Shown here piece after piece: positions 1-8,435 of a stretch of DNA of 64,000 bases; the stretch's first letter is position 1; each line of letters starts with the position of its first letter. The notes beneath the pieces were generated by a model. That model was given only the letters and a program-made list of their open reading frames with translations, was not told where the DNA came from and ran no database searches. Origin of the DNA: JAJRTE01 sp964418585. GTDB taxonomy: Bacteria; Myxococcota_A; UBA796; JAJRTE01. A program made the position numbers and the translations under genes. Location of the stretch: assembly GCA_964418585.1 (NCBI GenBank), contig CAYQMG010000175.1, positions 7,733 through 71,732 of the forward strand, read 5' to 3'.

Positions 1-2
1 CT

Positions 3-710
3 GCCCCGACCTTCGTGGATTTCAATCCAGGGGCCATGGGGACCCAAAGCCTCGCGATCCAGACACTCAAAGGCTACTCGATGGGCCAGGAGCCCATGGT
101 GACACCGGACGGCCGTTTCCTGGTAACCACCTGGTGTGCTCCATCCACAGGCGACACGAAACTTGCCCTGCATTCGCTGCCCGAGGATGACCCGGGTCGG
201 CCGAGTTTCTCTCAGGATTTCGAACTCTACACCACCTCCGGTACGGCCCAGACCTGGGGTACTCCGGTCGCTGTCAGCTCGGACAGCCTGTACCTGTTGG
301 TCGGTGATCAGCAGCCTGGTCTGGGAGGAGGCACTGTCGTGGACCTGTCGATGGGGCGCGTGGTCCCCGGTATTTCTTTCCCGAACGGGGTTGCGGATGG
401 GGTGTTTGCGAGCGCCACCACAGCCATTGCGCTCAGCAGTTCGTGGACCGATCGAGATGCCGCATTTGTGGACATGACCTCGAGTTCGGTCAGCGACCTT
501 GCCATTCCAGGCTTCACCGGCCTCGTACCTCCGGGTGACGTGGAAGACTTGCGCAACACGATGATCGTACAGCATGGCAACTACGTCTACTTCGTGGCCC
601 CGGCCAAGGTCGCCAACGATACGGGTGCGGAGACCACGCTGGGCACCACCCTATCGGTCTACGACGCCGTCTCCGGCCGGTTCATCTTCCCCACGCCCCT
701 GGGCGGGTGA
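3..710 (+). CDS. C-terminal part of a hypothetical protein, truncated by the window edge
   Basis: The reading frame is open from the first bases of the window, so this is the end of a longer gene and the GTG at 15 need not be its start. I do not recognise the family. The visible 235 or so residues are rich in Gly, Ser, Thr and Val, with alternating short hydrophobic strands and phrases such as VTPDGRFLV and SDSLYLLVGD. These look like blades of a beta-propeller similar to the YVTN or lipoprotein propellers elsewhere in the window. No membrane segment or catalytic motif is visible. It ends 141 bp before the carboxyltransferase gene, with no clear terminator between them. Confidence 0.6.
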   Translation, partial: APTFVDFNPGAMGTQSLAIQTLKGYSMGQEPMVTPDGRFLVTTWCAPSTGDTKLALHSLPEDDPGRPSFSQDFELYTTSGTAQTWGTPVAVSSDSLYLLVGDQQPGLGGGTVVDLSMGRVVPGISFPNGVADGVFASATTAIALSSSWTDRDAAFVDMTSSSVSDLAIPGFTGLVPPGDVEDLRNTMIVQHGNYVYFVAPAKVANDTGAETTLGTTLSVYDAVSGRFIFPTPLGG

Positions 711-851
711 CCTCCCCCGGTGCCCTGATCTGTGCCATTCTGGCCCTTTCCCATCCCATCCTCGAGTCCGAAGCGCTTCCCGGTTGACACCTTGACGAAA
801 GGGGGAGTATAACCCTCCCTTCCAACCCTGGCTTTCCCCGAGGAGGTCACC

Positions 852-2402
852 ATGGAAACCATGGAAGAAAAGCTGAGGATTCTCGAAGAGAAGAACAGGA
901 AGGCGCTCGAGGGTGGTGGCAAGGCGCGCATCGAGCGTCAGCACAAAGCAGGAAAATTGACTGCCCGCGAGCGGATCGATCTGTTGGTCGATCCCGGGAC
1001 GTTTCAGGAGATCGATCGGTTCGTTCTGCACCGCTGCAACGACTTCGGGATGGCGGATCAGAAATTTCTCGGCGATGGTGTGGTGACCGGAACCGGGCGG
1101 GTGGATGGCCGCCTGGTTTACATTTTTTCCCAGGATTTCACCGTATTCGGCGGGTCCCTGTCACGGGAGTATGCGCGCAAGATCTGCAAGATCATGGACC
1201 AGGCTGTGAAGGTGGGGGCCCCCGTGATCGGTCTGAACGATTCCGGTGGCGCGCGTATCCAGGAAGGTGTGGAGAGTTTGGGGGGATACGCGGACATCTT
1301 CCTTCGCAACGTGATGACGTCGGGGGTGGTCCCGCAGATTTCCGCCATTCTCGGACCGTGTGCCGGCGGTGCGGTCTATTCTCCGGCGATCACAGACTTC
1401 ATTTTCATGGTGGAGGGGTCCTACATGTTTGTGACCGGTCCCGACGTGGTGAAGACGGTCACGCACGAGGAGGTGGGCAAGGAGGATCTTGGTGGAGCAC
1501 AGACCCACAACGTGAAGTCCGGCGTGGCGCATTTCGCGGCGCCGGACGAAGCAGCATGCCTTGCTGGGATCCGCACGCTGCTCTCCTACATCCCCTCCAA
1601 CAACCTGGAAAGTCCGCCGTTCAAGAAGACCGATGACGACCCCAACCGGTCCACCGACGCCATTGTGGACCTGATCCCGACCAACCCCAACCTCCCGTAT
1701 GACATCAAGGACGCCATCCGGGAGATCGCGGACGACCACGAATTCTTCGAGGTGCACGAGCATTTTGCACCCAACATTGTGGTCGGGTTCATCCACCTCA
1801 ATGGCCGCTCCGTGGGGGTGGTCGCCAATCAACCCGCAGTCCTCGCCGGCTGCCTGGATATCGACTCCTCCGTGAAAGGCGCCCGGTTCGTTCGATTCTG
1901 TGACGCATTCAACATCCCCCTCCTCACCCTGGAGGATGTGCCCGGCTTCCTCCCCGGGACCGACCAGGAATGGCGGGGCATCATCCGCAACGGTGCCAAG
2001 CTTCTCTACGCCTTTGCCGAAGCTACGGTGCCCAAGGTGACCGTGATCATGCGCAAGTCCTATGGCGGTGCCTACTGCGTCATGGCCAGCAAGCACATCC
2101 GTGCCGACTACAACTTCGCACTGCCCACCGCTGAGATCGCGGTCATGGGTCCAGAAGGGGCCGTCAACATCATTTTCCGGCAACAACTCGCCCGAAGCGA
2201 CGACCCGGATACCGAACGAGCCGCACTGGTGGCAGACTATCGCAAAAAGTTTGCCAACCCCTACAAGGCCGCCGAACTCGGCTTCGTCGATGAAGTCCTC
2301 CATCCCGCCTCCCTTCGTCGCAGGCTCTGCGCCGCATTCGATGTCCTGGAGAACAAGCAGGACGTGGTGCCTCGCCGGAAGCATGGAAATATCCCCCTGT
2401 AA
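852..2402 (+). CDS. pccB: Acyl-CoA carboxylase carboxyltransferase (beta) subunit, propionyl-CoA carboxylase type
   Basis: The 516-aa protein has the usual length of PccB/MmdA subunits, which move CO2 between carboxybiotin and propionyl-CoA or methylmalonyl-CoA. The N-terminal half carries RERIDLLVDPGTFQEID, the acyl-CoA-site region NDSGGARIQEG and the oxyanion-hole region GPCAGGAVYSPA. The C-terminal half carries DVPGFLPGTDQEW, the second oxyanion-hole region SYGGAYCVM and MGPEGAVNI. The ATG at 852 has a strong GAGGAGG Shine-Dalgarno about 5 bases upstream. No biotin-carboxylase or biotin-carrier gene lies nearby, so it could serve an acyl-CoA carboxylase or, less likely, a sodium-pumping methylmalonyl-CoA decarboxylase. 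The family is certain; the exact substrate is inferred. Confidence 0.93.
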   Translation: METMEEKLRILEEKNRKALEGGGKARIERQHKAGKLTARERIDLLVDPGTFQEIDRFVLHRCNDFGMADQKFLGDGVVTGTGRVDGRLVYIFSQDFTVFGGSLSREYARKICKIMDQAVKVGAPVIGLNDSGGARIQEGVESLGGYADIFLRNVMTSGVVPQISAILGPCAGGAVYSPAITDFIFMVEGSYMFVTGPDVVKTVTHEEVGKEDLGGAQTHNVKSGVAHFAAPDEAACLAGIRTLLSYIPSNNLESPPFKKTDDDPNRSTDAIVDLIPTNPNLPYDIKDAIREIADDHEFFEVHEHFAPNIVVGFIHLNGRSVGVVANQPAVLAGCLDIDSSVKGARFVRFCDAFNIPLLTLEDVPGFLPGTDQEWRGIIRNGAKLLYAFAEATVPKVTVIMRKSYGGAYCVMASKHIRADYNFALPTAEIAVMGPEGAVNIIFRQQLARSDDPDTERAALVADYRKKFANPYKAAELGFVDEVLHPASLRRRLCAAFDVLENKQDVVPRRKHGNIPL

Positions 2403-2612
2403 GGCCGAATGCCCCTGTCACGACATGAGTGTCCGTGATAGAACATGGTGAGCGCCACGGGGTTGACAAATCAACGGTATCAACCGATACTGGCTCAGTG
2501 TACCGGCCGGTGGCGTCCTCGAGCCCGCTGACGAACCACGAAAACACGTGGGGATGGCAAAGAGGCCGCCAGCGCCATGGCTGGAGGGTTTTCCCCCTCG
2601 AGGCAACGAGAG

Positions 2613-4694
2613 ATGTCACAACCAATTCAACGGGTCGGTCAGTACAACTTCCTCAAGAAACTGGGTACCGGGCGCATGGCCGAGGTCTATCTCGGTCGTA
2701 TCGAAGGTGCCGAGGGCTTCCAAAAGCCGGTCGCCATCAAGAAGATTCTGCCCCACCTCTCCAGTGACCTGCAGTTCGTCCAGTCGCTCATCGCCGAGGC
2801 TCGAGTCGGTGGCCAACTTCATCATCGCAACATCGTCGAGGTCTACGACTTCATCCGCTACGGCAACGACTACTGCATCATCATGGAATATGTCGACGGA
2901 GTCGACCTCGGGCGCATCCTCCGGTCCTCCCGTCGGTACCGCGTGCGGATTCCCCCTGCGGCCGCGCTCTACATCGCTTCCCATATCTGTGACGGACTCG
3001 ACTACGCCCATTCTGCCCGGGGTTTCAACGGAGAGCCGCTGAACATCATCCACAGAGATCTGAAGCCATCCAACATACTGATTTCGATCAAGGGCGGCGT
3101 CAAGATCTCCGATTTCGGAATCGCGCGTGTGATGGAGCAGGCGGTGCAGCGCAGTCCGGGGGACGTCAAGATCTCCTATCAGTATCAGTCGCCCGAGCAA
3201 GCCACCGGGCGCACGCGGCTGACCGCGGCTTCGGACATTTTTTCGGTGGGCGTGATCCTGTTCGAGATGTTGACGCTGGAGCCGTTGTTTCCGGGCAAGA
3301 ACGTGATTCAGGTGTTGGAAGGGCTCCGGGAAGCCGATTTCTCGAAACGACTGGCCCTGGCTCAGCGGCAACTGCCCGGGTCGGAGAAGATCCTGGCCAC
3401 GGCGCTCAATCCGGACCCTGAGCAGCGGTATCGGACGGCCCGGATGATGGCCGAGGACATTCGACGTTTGCTGCTCTATCTCAAGGTGGACGATCCTCGG
3501 GAGCGGCTGGTTACCTTTTTTGCGCGGTTGGTGCGATTCGTTCAAGAGCAGGGCAAGCGACCGCCGGAGAAGCGATCGGAAGCGGGTTCCGGTGGAGTCC
3601 GGGAGGATGTCGAGCCCAAGTCCGAGCAAGTTTCTGGGAAGGAGGGGTCGGGGGAAGGGGATGTGGCCACCATCCGGCACGAAGAAGGTGGGGGTTCTTC
3701 TGTGGGTGGCGAGGTGGCTGGTCCGGAGGAACGTCTGGAGCAGGGAGGGAGGGAGCAGACGGTCCCGACGCCTCAGGCCCCGCCTCCTCCGGGAGAGGCG
3801 TCGACCCATTCCCCGGAGATCCCGGGCCCGTCCCTGGAGGATGGGGGGGGAGCCTCACCGGAGGTACCTTCCAGTGTGGAAGAAGAAGCCCAACCTGCGG
3901 CGGCCGCCGAACTCGAGATGCCCATGGGGACGGACTACGCGACCGAGCCTCCGGCTCCGGCCCAGTATGAATCGGGGGAAAGTGCGGGGGGCGGGGCCGA
4001 GACGGCGGCGTTGTCGTGGGAGCAAGGCGGGGAGGCGACCGCAGTGCCCTCGAGCGTCCAGGCCGGCACGCCGGCTCCTCCGGAAGCGGGCACGCCGCAG
4101 CTTCCTCCCGATTTCAATCCGGAGGAAACCCGGATCGGCACCTACGCCACGGTACAGCAGGAACTGCCGTCTCAGACCCCCACGACCCAACTTGCCCCCG
4201 ACGCTGCGGCTCCGGATGACTCGACACGGATTCTGCCCGCCGGCGAGGTCCCACCTCCTCCCGCCCCGGCGTCGGAGGCAAAACCGGCCGGTGCGTCTGC
4301 CGCGTTCGACGAGACGGTGGACAGTGGAGATGGAACCGCGTTGCTGCCGATGCCTCCTCAGACGACGCCGGCCAGGCCTGGAGGCCGCAGGCGATTGTTG
4401 CTGTTGGGGGCCGGCATGGTGGCTGTTTTGGCGGTGGGCGGCGGGGGGCTTGCCTACTGGCAGCATGTGCGGAGCACGGACGAGGTCGTGGACAGTGCGC
4501 ACAAGCGTTGTCCCATCTGTGGGCACGTGCTTCCGGCCGACGCTGCCTTTTGTGGCTTCTGCGGTGCCAACCTGGAGAAGGACGGTCAGCAGAGCGGACA
4601 GGAAGCCATCGTCAAGTGTCCCTACTGTGGTGCCGACAACGACCCGGACGCGGCATTCTGTGGCAACTGTGGAAAGAAGCTACCGAACCATTGA
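2613..4694 (+). CDS. Membrane Ser/Thr protein kinase with C-terminal double zinc ribbon
   Basis: This 693-aa protein has an N-terminal Hanks-type kinase domain (about 9-290): glycine loop GTGRMAEV (18-25), ATP Lys43, catalytic HRDLKPSN (Asp149, Asn154), DFG Asp167 and a YQSPEQ activation-segment end. A Pro/Glu/Ala-rich low-complexity linker of about 280 residues follows. Next come one hydrophobic helix (about 593-617) and two ribbons, CPICG...FCGFCG and CPYCG...FCGNCG, in the last 62 residues. The kinase is therefore cytoplasmic and the ribbons should lie on the far side of the membrane. An in-frame ATG at 2577 exists, but 2613 starts at the conserved MSQPIQRVGQY region with a weak AG-rich site upstream. 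The following lipoprotein gene is 14 bp away. Confidence 0.9.
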   Translation: MSQPIQRVGQYNFLKKLGTGRMAEVYLGRIEGAEGFQKPVAIKKILPHLSSDLQFVQSLIAEARVGGQLHHRNIVEVYDFIRYGNDYCIIMEYVDGVDLGRILRSSRRYRVRIPPAAALYIASHICDGLDYAHSARGFNGEPLNIIHRDLKPSNILISIKGGVKISDFGIARVMEQAVQRSPGDVKISYQYQSPEQATGRTRLTAASDIFSVGVILFEMLTLEPLFPGKNVIQVLEGLREADFSKRLALAQRQLPGSEKILATALNPDPEQRYRTARMMAEDIRRLLLYLKVDDPRERLVTFFARLVRFVQEQGKRPPEKRSEAGSGGVREDVEPKSEQVSGKEGSGEGDVATIRHEEGGGSSVGGEVAGPEERLEQGGREQTVPTPQAPPPPGEASTHSPEIPGPSLEDGGGASPEVPSSVEEEAQPAAAAELEMPMGTDYATEPPAPAQYESGESAGGGAETAALSWEQGGEATAVPSSVQAGTPAPPEAGTPQLPPDFNPEETRIGTYATVQQELPSQTPTTQLAPDAAAPDDSTRILPAGEVPPPPAPASEAKPAGASAAFDETVDSGDGTALLPMPPQTTPARPGGRRRLLLLGAGMVAVLAVGGGGLAYWQHVRSTDEVVDSAHKRCPICGHVLPADAAFCGFCGANLEKDGQQSGQEAIVKCPYCGADNDPDAAFCGNCGKKLPNH

Positions 4695-4708
4695 GCGGGA
4701 GGCGCACC

Positions 4709-5257
4709 ATGGAGACCTGTTGGAGCAACCGGACGTCCCGCTGGCAACGTGACGTTTTATTGCTGGGTCTGGCCATGGCCATCCTGCTGTCGGGGTGTCC
4801 GAAACGCCAGGACGGTCTGGTCTTCGACGAGACTGCAACCCAGCGCAAGGAGAAGAAAAAGCGAGCCAAGGTGGCCAAAAGCGGCGACCTGATGTACGGG
4901 CGCGTGGTGGACCGCAACGACCAGCCACTGAAGCGGGTGACCATCCTGGTCAGCCCCGGAAACGGCGAACTCATCTCGAACAAGTGGGGCGAGTACGAGA
5001 TCGATGGTCTTCACGACGATGAGGGAAACCGGATTCCACTCACGCGGGGACAGGACTACACCATCAACGCCTGGAAGCCCGGGTACCACGAAACCACCCA
5101 GATCTTCCGATTCGAGGGGGGCGTGCAGGAAATCCCCACAATCACCCTCATCGAGGACAGCATCAAGCTCGAGGACTACGAGCCTGTTCCGCTCGTTCCG
5201 TTGGACGAAGACGACGGCACTCAAAGCGGTGTCGGCAAGTCGGTGGAAAACGAATAG
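4709..5257 (+). CDS. Lipoprotein with carboxypeptidase-regulatory-like (CarboxypepD_reg) domain
   Basis: The 182-aa product begins with a lipoprotein signal ending in the lipobox LLSGC (Cys30). A charged Lys-rich stretch follows, then a beta-sandwich of the carboxypeptidase regulatory / TonB plug-associated type: MYGRVVDRNDQPLKRVTI, then GEYEIDGL and a closing strand. Such domains are structural rather than catalytic. The reading frame is open further upstream, but the ATG at 4709 has the SD-like sequence CGGGAGGCGCACC and gives a proper signal peptide. It sits between the kinase and a ribbon-containing lipoprotein and is probably cotranscribed with both. The specific role is unknown. Confidence 0.75.
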   Translation: METCWSNRTSRWQRDVLLLGLAMAILLSGCPKRQDGLVFDETATQRKEKKKRAKVAKSGDLMYGRVVDRNDQPLKRVTILVSPGNGELISNKWGEYEIDGLHDDEGNRIPLTRGQDYTINAWKPGYHETTQIFRFEGGVQEIPTITLIEDSIKLEDYEPVPLVPLDEDDGTQSGVGKSVENE

Positions 5258-5284
5258 TGCAACCCGTTGGGTGAGGATATTTCT

Positions 5285-6778
5285 ATGGGCGTCATGCACG
5301 TTCCGAGCCACGTCCTGCGTCGCGTGGCCCTCCTGTTCACCCTGGCACTGGGCGGCGGCGCCCTTTGTTTGGGCATGGGGTGCGGCGAGAAGGAGACCGT
5401 GGTCGACACCTCGACCGCCTCGAGTACGACCGACACGGCGAAGGTGGAAAGGCGCATCTGTCCCAAGTGCGGCCGCCAGTATTTCAAGGGCGAGCTGTTC
5501 TGTATCTACGACCGAACGCAGCTTGTGGCTGCAGACACGATCAAGGCACAACAGAAAGTGTGCCCCGTCTGTGGTCGAACCTACCCGCCGTCCAAGAACT
5601 TCTGCGTGATCGATGGCAATGCCCTCGTGGACGTGGTGGAGGAGCAGGGCATGGTCGCAGATCAGGGGACCGCGAGCGCAACCCCGCAGGGTTCGGCGGA
5701 CACCTCATCGACCACGACTTCGTCGGTCAACCGGCCGGGCGACACCCACACCCGGGAAACGGTGGCTCGAGGCCCGGAGCAGACGCTCCCGTCGCGGACC
5801 TATACCTCGAGTTCCAGCAGCACCGAACCTGACACACGGGTGGCTTCCACCAAGCCTGTGGTACCCCATACCTACACAACCTCCTCATCCACACGCCCCA
5901 CGAGCACGACGCACCATGCGGCCGCCACCCCACGGAGCAGTACCACCTACAGCACGACCTCGAGTTCATCCTCCTCGAGTTCGAGCCGTTCTACTTACAC
6001 GACCACTTACACAAGGCCGACCCCCCGCCCCACACGCTACGTACCTCCTCCGACACCCATCCCCCACCGACCGACGCCCGTTCCGCCGCGTCCCACGCCC
6101 ATCCCGGTGCGCGCCACTCCGGTACCACCTCCGCCCCCGCCCCCGGTGATCGCCACACCGGCTCCTGTGGCAGTCGCCAAAATCGAGCCGCCCGCAGACA
6201 CGGGAACAAGCCAGGTGGTCCCCGCTCGCTCCGCAGATGAACTTTTCGCCGATTTCGAAGCCGTGTCGGCTCGAGCTTCTCAGGGGAAACTCAGCGCCTC
6301 TGACGTGGCTGCTCTGGAAGCGGTCACCATGTCGGACCCCAATTTCACCCGTTCTCGAGCCCTGCTGGCGATGAATTACAAGAATCGTGACCAGGAGAAG
6401 TACTACCGGGCGCTCACCGAGTTGATGAGGCTGCCGGAGAACAAGTACAACCCCATGTACAACCTGGAGTTGGCCGAATACTATCTCCTGACCAAGAAGT
6501 ACGCCAAGAGCACCCAGCAGGCCAAACTGGTGGACCGATACAAGCAGCGCTTTCCTCGATCGGTCTATTTTCAGAGTGTCGCCCGCATGTATGAAGTTCA
6601 GGCCAAGGCCTATGAGGGGCAGTTCAACCTGACGGAGGATCCCGAGTTTCTGGACCGGGCCATTTCCATTTGGAAGCGTTACATCAACCACGTGTCCAAG
6701 AAGGATCAAACTGACCGGGTGCGTATGGCCCAGGACTACATTACGAAGCTCGAGAAAATCAAGAGGAGGCTGGAGTGA
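5285..6778 (+). CDS. Lipoprotein with two CxxC ribbon motifs, Ser/Thr/Pro-rich stalk and C-terminal helical repeats
   Basis: The 497-aa product starts with a signal and lipobox-like LGMGC (Cys33). Two zinc-ribbon half-motifs follow: CPKCG...FC (Cys59, 62, 73) and CPVCG...FC (Cys93, 96, 107). A long Ser/Thr-rich then Pro-rich stalk (roughly 130-310) leads to about 180 residues of alpha-helical, TPR-like sequence. The ATG at 5285 is chosen because GAGGA lies about 8 bases upstream; a TTG at 5267 is also possible. The CPxCG-x-FC pattern resembles the ribbons of the upstream kinase, suggesting a shared module exported to the envelope. The stop codon overlaps the next start (GTGA), so the two are translationally coupled. 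The exact function is unknown. Confidence 0.72.
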   Translation: MGVMHVPSHVLRRVALLFTLALGGGALCLGMGCGEKETVVDTSTASSTTDTAKVERRICPKCGRQYFKGELFCIYDRTQLVAADTIKAQQKVCPVCGRTYPPSKNFCVIDGNALVDVVEEQGMVADQGTASATPQGSADTSSTTTSSVNRPGDTHTRETVARGPEQTLPSRTYTSSSSSTEPDTRVASTKPVVPHTYTTSSSTRPTSTTHHAAATPRSSTTYSTTSSSSSSSSSRSTYTTTYTRPTPRPTRYVPPPTPIPHRPTPVPPRPTPIPVRATPVPPPPPPPVIATPAPVAVAKIEPPADTGTSQVVPARSADELFADFEAVSARASQGKLSASDVAALEAVTMSDPNFTRSRALLAMNYKNRDQEKYYRALTELMRLPENKYNPMYNLELAEYYLLTKKYAKSTQQAKLVDRYKQRFPRSVYFQSVARMYEVQAKAYEGQFNLTEDPEFLDRAISIWKRYINHVSKKDQTDRVRMAQDYITKLEKIKRRLE

Positions 6779-8397
6779 GGCACACGCTTCCCATCGTCTG
6801 GAGCTTGCTGGGTCTCACCCTGGCTGCCTGCCCATCTCCAGACCAGGACAAACGTGAAGCGGAGCACCTCGCCGGTCTGTCGCCCGGATACGAGGCCCGG
6901 GCGGAAGCCCAGTTGCGTGCCACGTGGGCCACCTACCTGGCCGCACATCCCGGGCAACTCAGGGCACTGCTCGACGAATCCCCGGCTCGAGGCGGCTGGG
7001 TAAAATTCTATAGCCGGGATTATCCGGCGGCGGTGGAGGCTTTTGAGGGAGCCACGACCGATGGGGGTCGGATTGGTCTTGGCCGAAGCCATCTTCGACT
7101 GGCCGAACTGTACGACGCGGTGTTTCAGCTCGCCCTGGATACCGAAGCCCGGTACCTGGCGATGTGGGAGGAAAACGCGGGCCGGGTGCCCAAGACCGCC
7201 ACGTTCGAGTTTGTGGCCGGTCGAAACGCCTTGCTTCGAGGGGACGCGGCGGGTGCGCTGGAGCATCTGACACGGTACCGGGGCATGGCGGATGTCTCTG
7301 GTACCATGACCGGCGCCGTGGCCGCGGTGCTTGAAGGCGAGGCGCTCGAGCTTCGGAACGATCAGGCGGGAGCGGCCAAGGTGTGGGCAAGTGCTGAGAT
7401 CGAGCGTTTCCCGGAAGCTCGATGGCTTCTGGCGGGACTCCGCCCGACAGACGGCCCGCTTCCCGGATCTGACGAAGAAGCCGGCGCGTCCCCCTACGCA
7501 CGACGCAATCTGGCACACGCACTGACGGTCCGAGGTGAAGCCGACCGCGCCCTGAAGATACTGGGCGGTGTGAAGGCCCGCGATCCGGACCATGTGGAGG
7601 AGGTGGAGCTGCCTACCGGTCGTGTGACCCGGCGGTACTACGACCCACTGGTGTTGAGGACCCTGGCGATGGCGCACGCCCGGAAGGCGCTCGAGGCACT
7701 GGGAACCATCCAGGGAGCCGGGATCTATCGCATGCGGGCCGGACGCGTGTTGGCGCAGGCTTCCCCTTCCGAGGAGCCGGTGCCGCAAGCGATCGATCAG
7801 GCCACGCTGCCGGTTTTCCTGTTCTCCTCGTACCCGACGCCGGCAGACCTGGCGCGAGACCGGGCGGGCGAGGGGAAGGAAGGGGGGTCGACGGAAGCAC
7901 TGGGCTTTTATGGGACGTTCGCGGCCGAGGTCGGACTGCCCGAGGAAGGCGCGGGGGAGGACCGTGTCCAGTCTCGCCGGGCGGTGGGCCTGGCCCAGGC
8001 GTGGGTGGACATGGGCCGCAAGATTGCCAGGGAGTCAGGGACCGAAGAAGGCGCAACCACGGTGGCCGGACTCAAGGTCATCGACGCAGATGTGGCGCGC
8101 GCGATTCGGAATCTGGCACACGAGATGGAACGCCGAGGACGCCGACTCGAGGCACTCTACCTTCTGGAGCACGTGTTGGAGAAGGATCAAGAGGGGTTCA
8201 GCTACCAGAATGAACCCAGGCTGTTCGTGGATATCACGCGGGTCTACTGTTCCCTGGGGCGATATCGAGAGGCCATGAATTATTTCTATCGACTGGTGGA
8301 GCGCTACCCGGAAATGTGGCTCGTCCAGGAGACTCTGGGCAACCTGAGTGTGTTGGGCACGGTCGATCAGGCAGGTCGAACGGGGCAACAGGACTGA
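6775..8397 (+). CDS. TPR-like lipoprotein
   Basis: The 540-aa product starts at a GTG overlapping the previous stop by 4 bases. Its signal peptide ends in the lipobox LAAC (Cys19). The rest is largely helical and Ala/Glu/Arg-rich, with repeated A-x(2)-Y/L-x(2)-A patterns typical of tetratricopeptide-like scaffolds. The last 120 residues (LEALYLLEHVLEKD, EAMNYFYRLVERYPEM) are the clearest TPR units. No catalytic motif is seen. With the two preceding lipoproteins and the following ABC genes it forms an envelope operon. A scaffold role in outer-membrane or periplasmic assembly is an inference. Confidence 0.75.
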   Translation: MRHTLPIVWSLLGLTLAACPSPDQDKREAEHLAGLSPGYEARAEAQLRATWATYLAAHPGQLRALLDESPARGGWVKFYSRDYPAAVEAFEGATTDGGRIGLGRSHLRLAELYDAVFQLALDTEARYLAMWEENAGRVPKTATFEFVAGRNALLRGDAAGALEHLTRYRGMADVSGTMTGAVAAVLEGEALELRNDQAGAAKVWASAEIERFPEARWLLAGLRPTDGPLPGSDEEAGASPYARRNLAHALTVRGEADRALKILGGVKARDPDHVEEVELPTGRVTRRYYDPLVLRTLAMAHARKALEALGTIQGAGIYRMRAGRVLAQASPSEEPVPQAIDQATLPVFLFSSYPTPADLARDRAGEGKEGGSTEALGFYGTFAAEVGLPEEGAGEDRVQSRRAVGLAQAWVDMGRKIARESGTEEGATTVAGLKVIDADVARAIRNLAHEMERRGRRLEALYLLEHVLEKDQEGFSYQNEPRLFVDITRVYCSLGRYREAMNYFYRLVERYPEMWLVQETLGNLSVLGTVDQAGRTGQQD

Positions 8398-8435
8398 CGT
8401 GGCCCCGGGTGCCCGTCTAGTGGAGAGTTTCCAAT

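Noticed and set aside
1161..2384. Long minus-strand ORF opposite pccB
   Set aside because: It is a shadow of the carboxyltransferase codons, with no family match and no ribosome site.
6000..6170. Pro/Thr repeats as a CRISPR or tandem array
   Set aside because: The DNA repeats are irregular and encode a low-complexity protein stalk.
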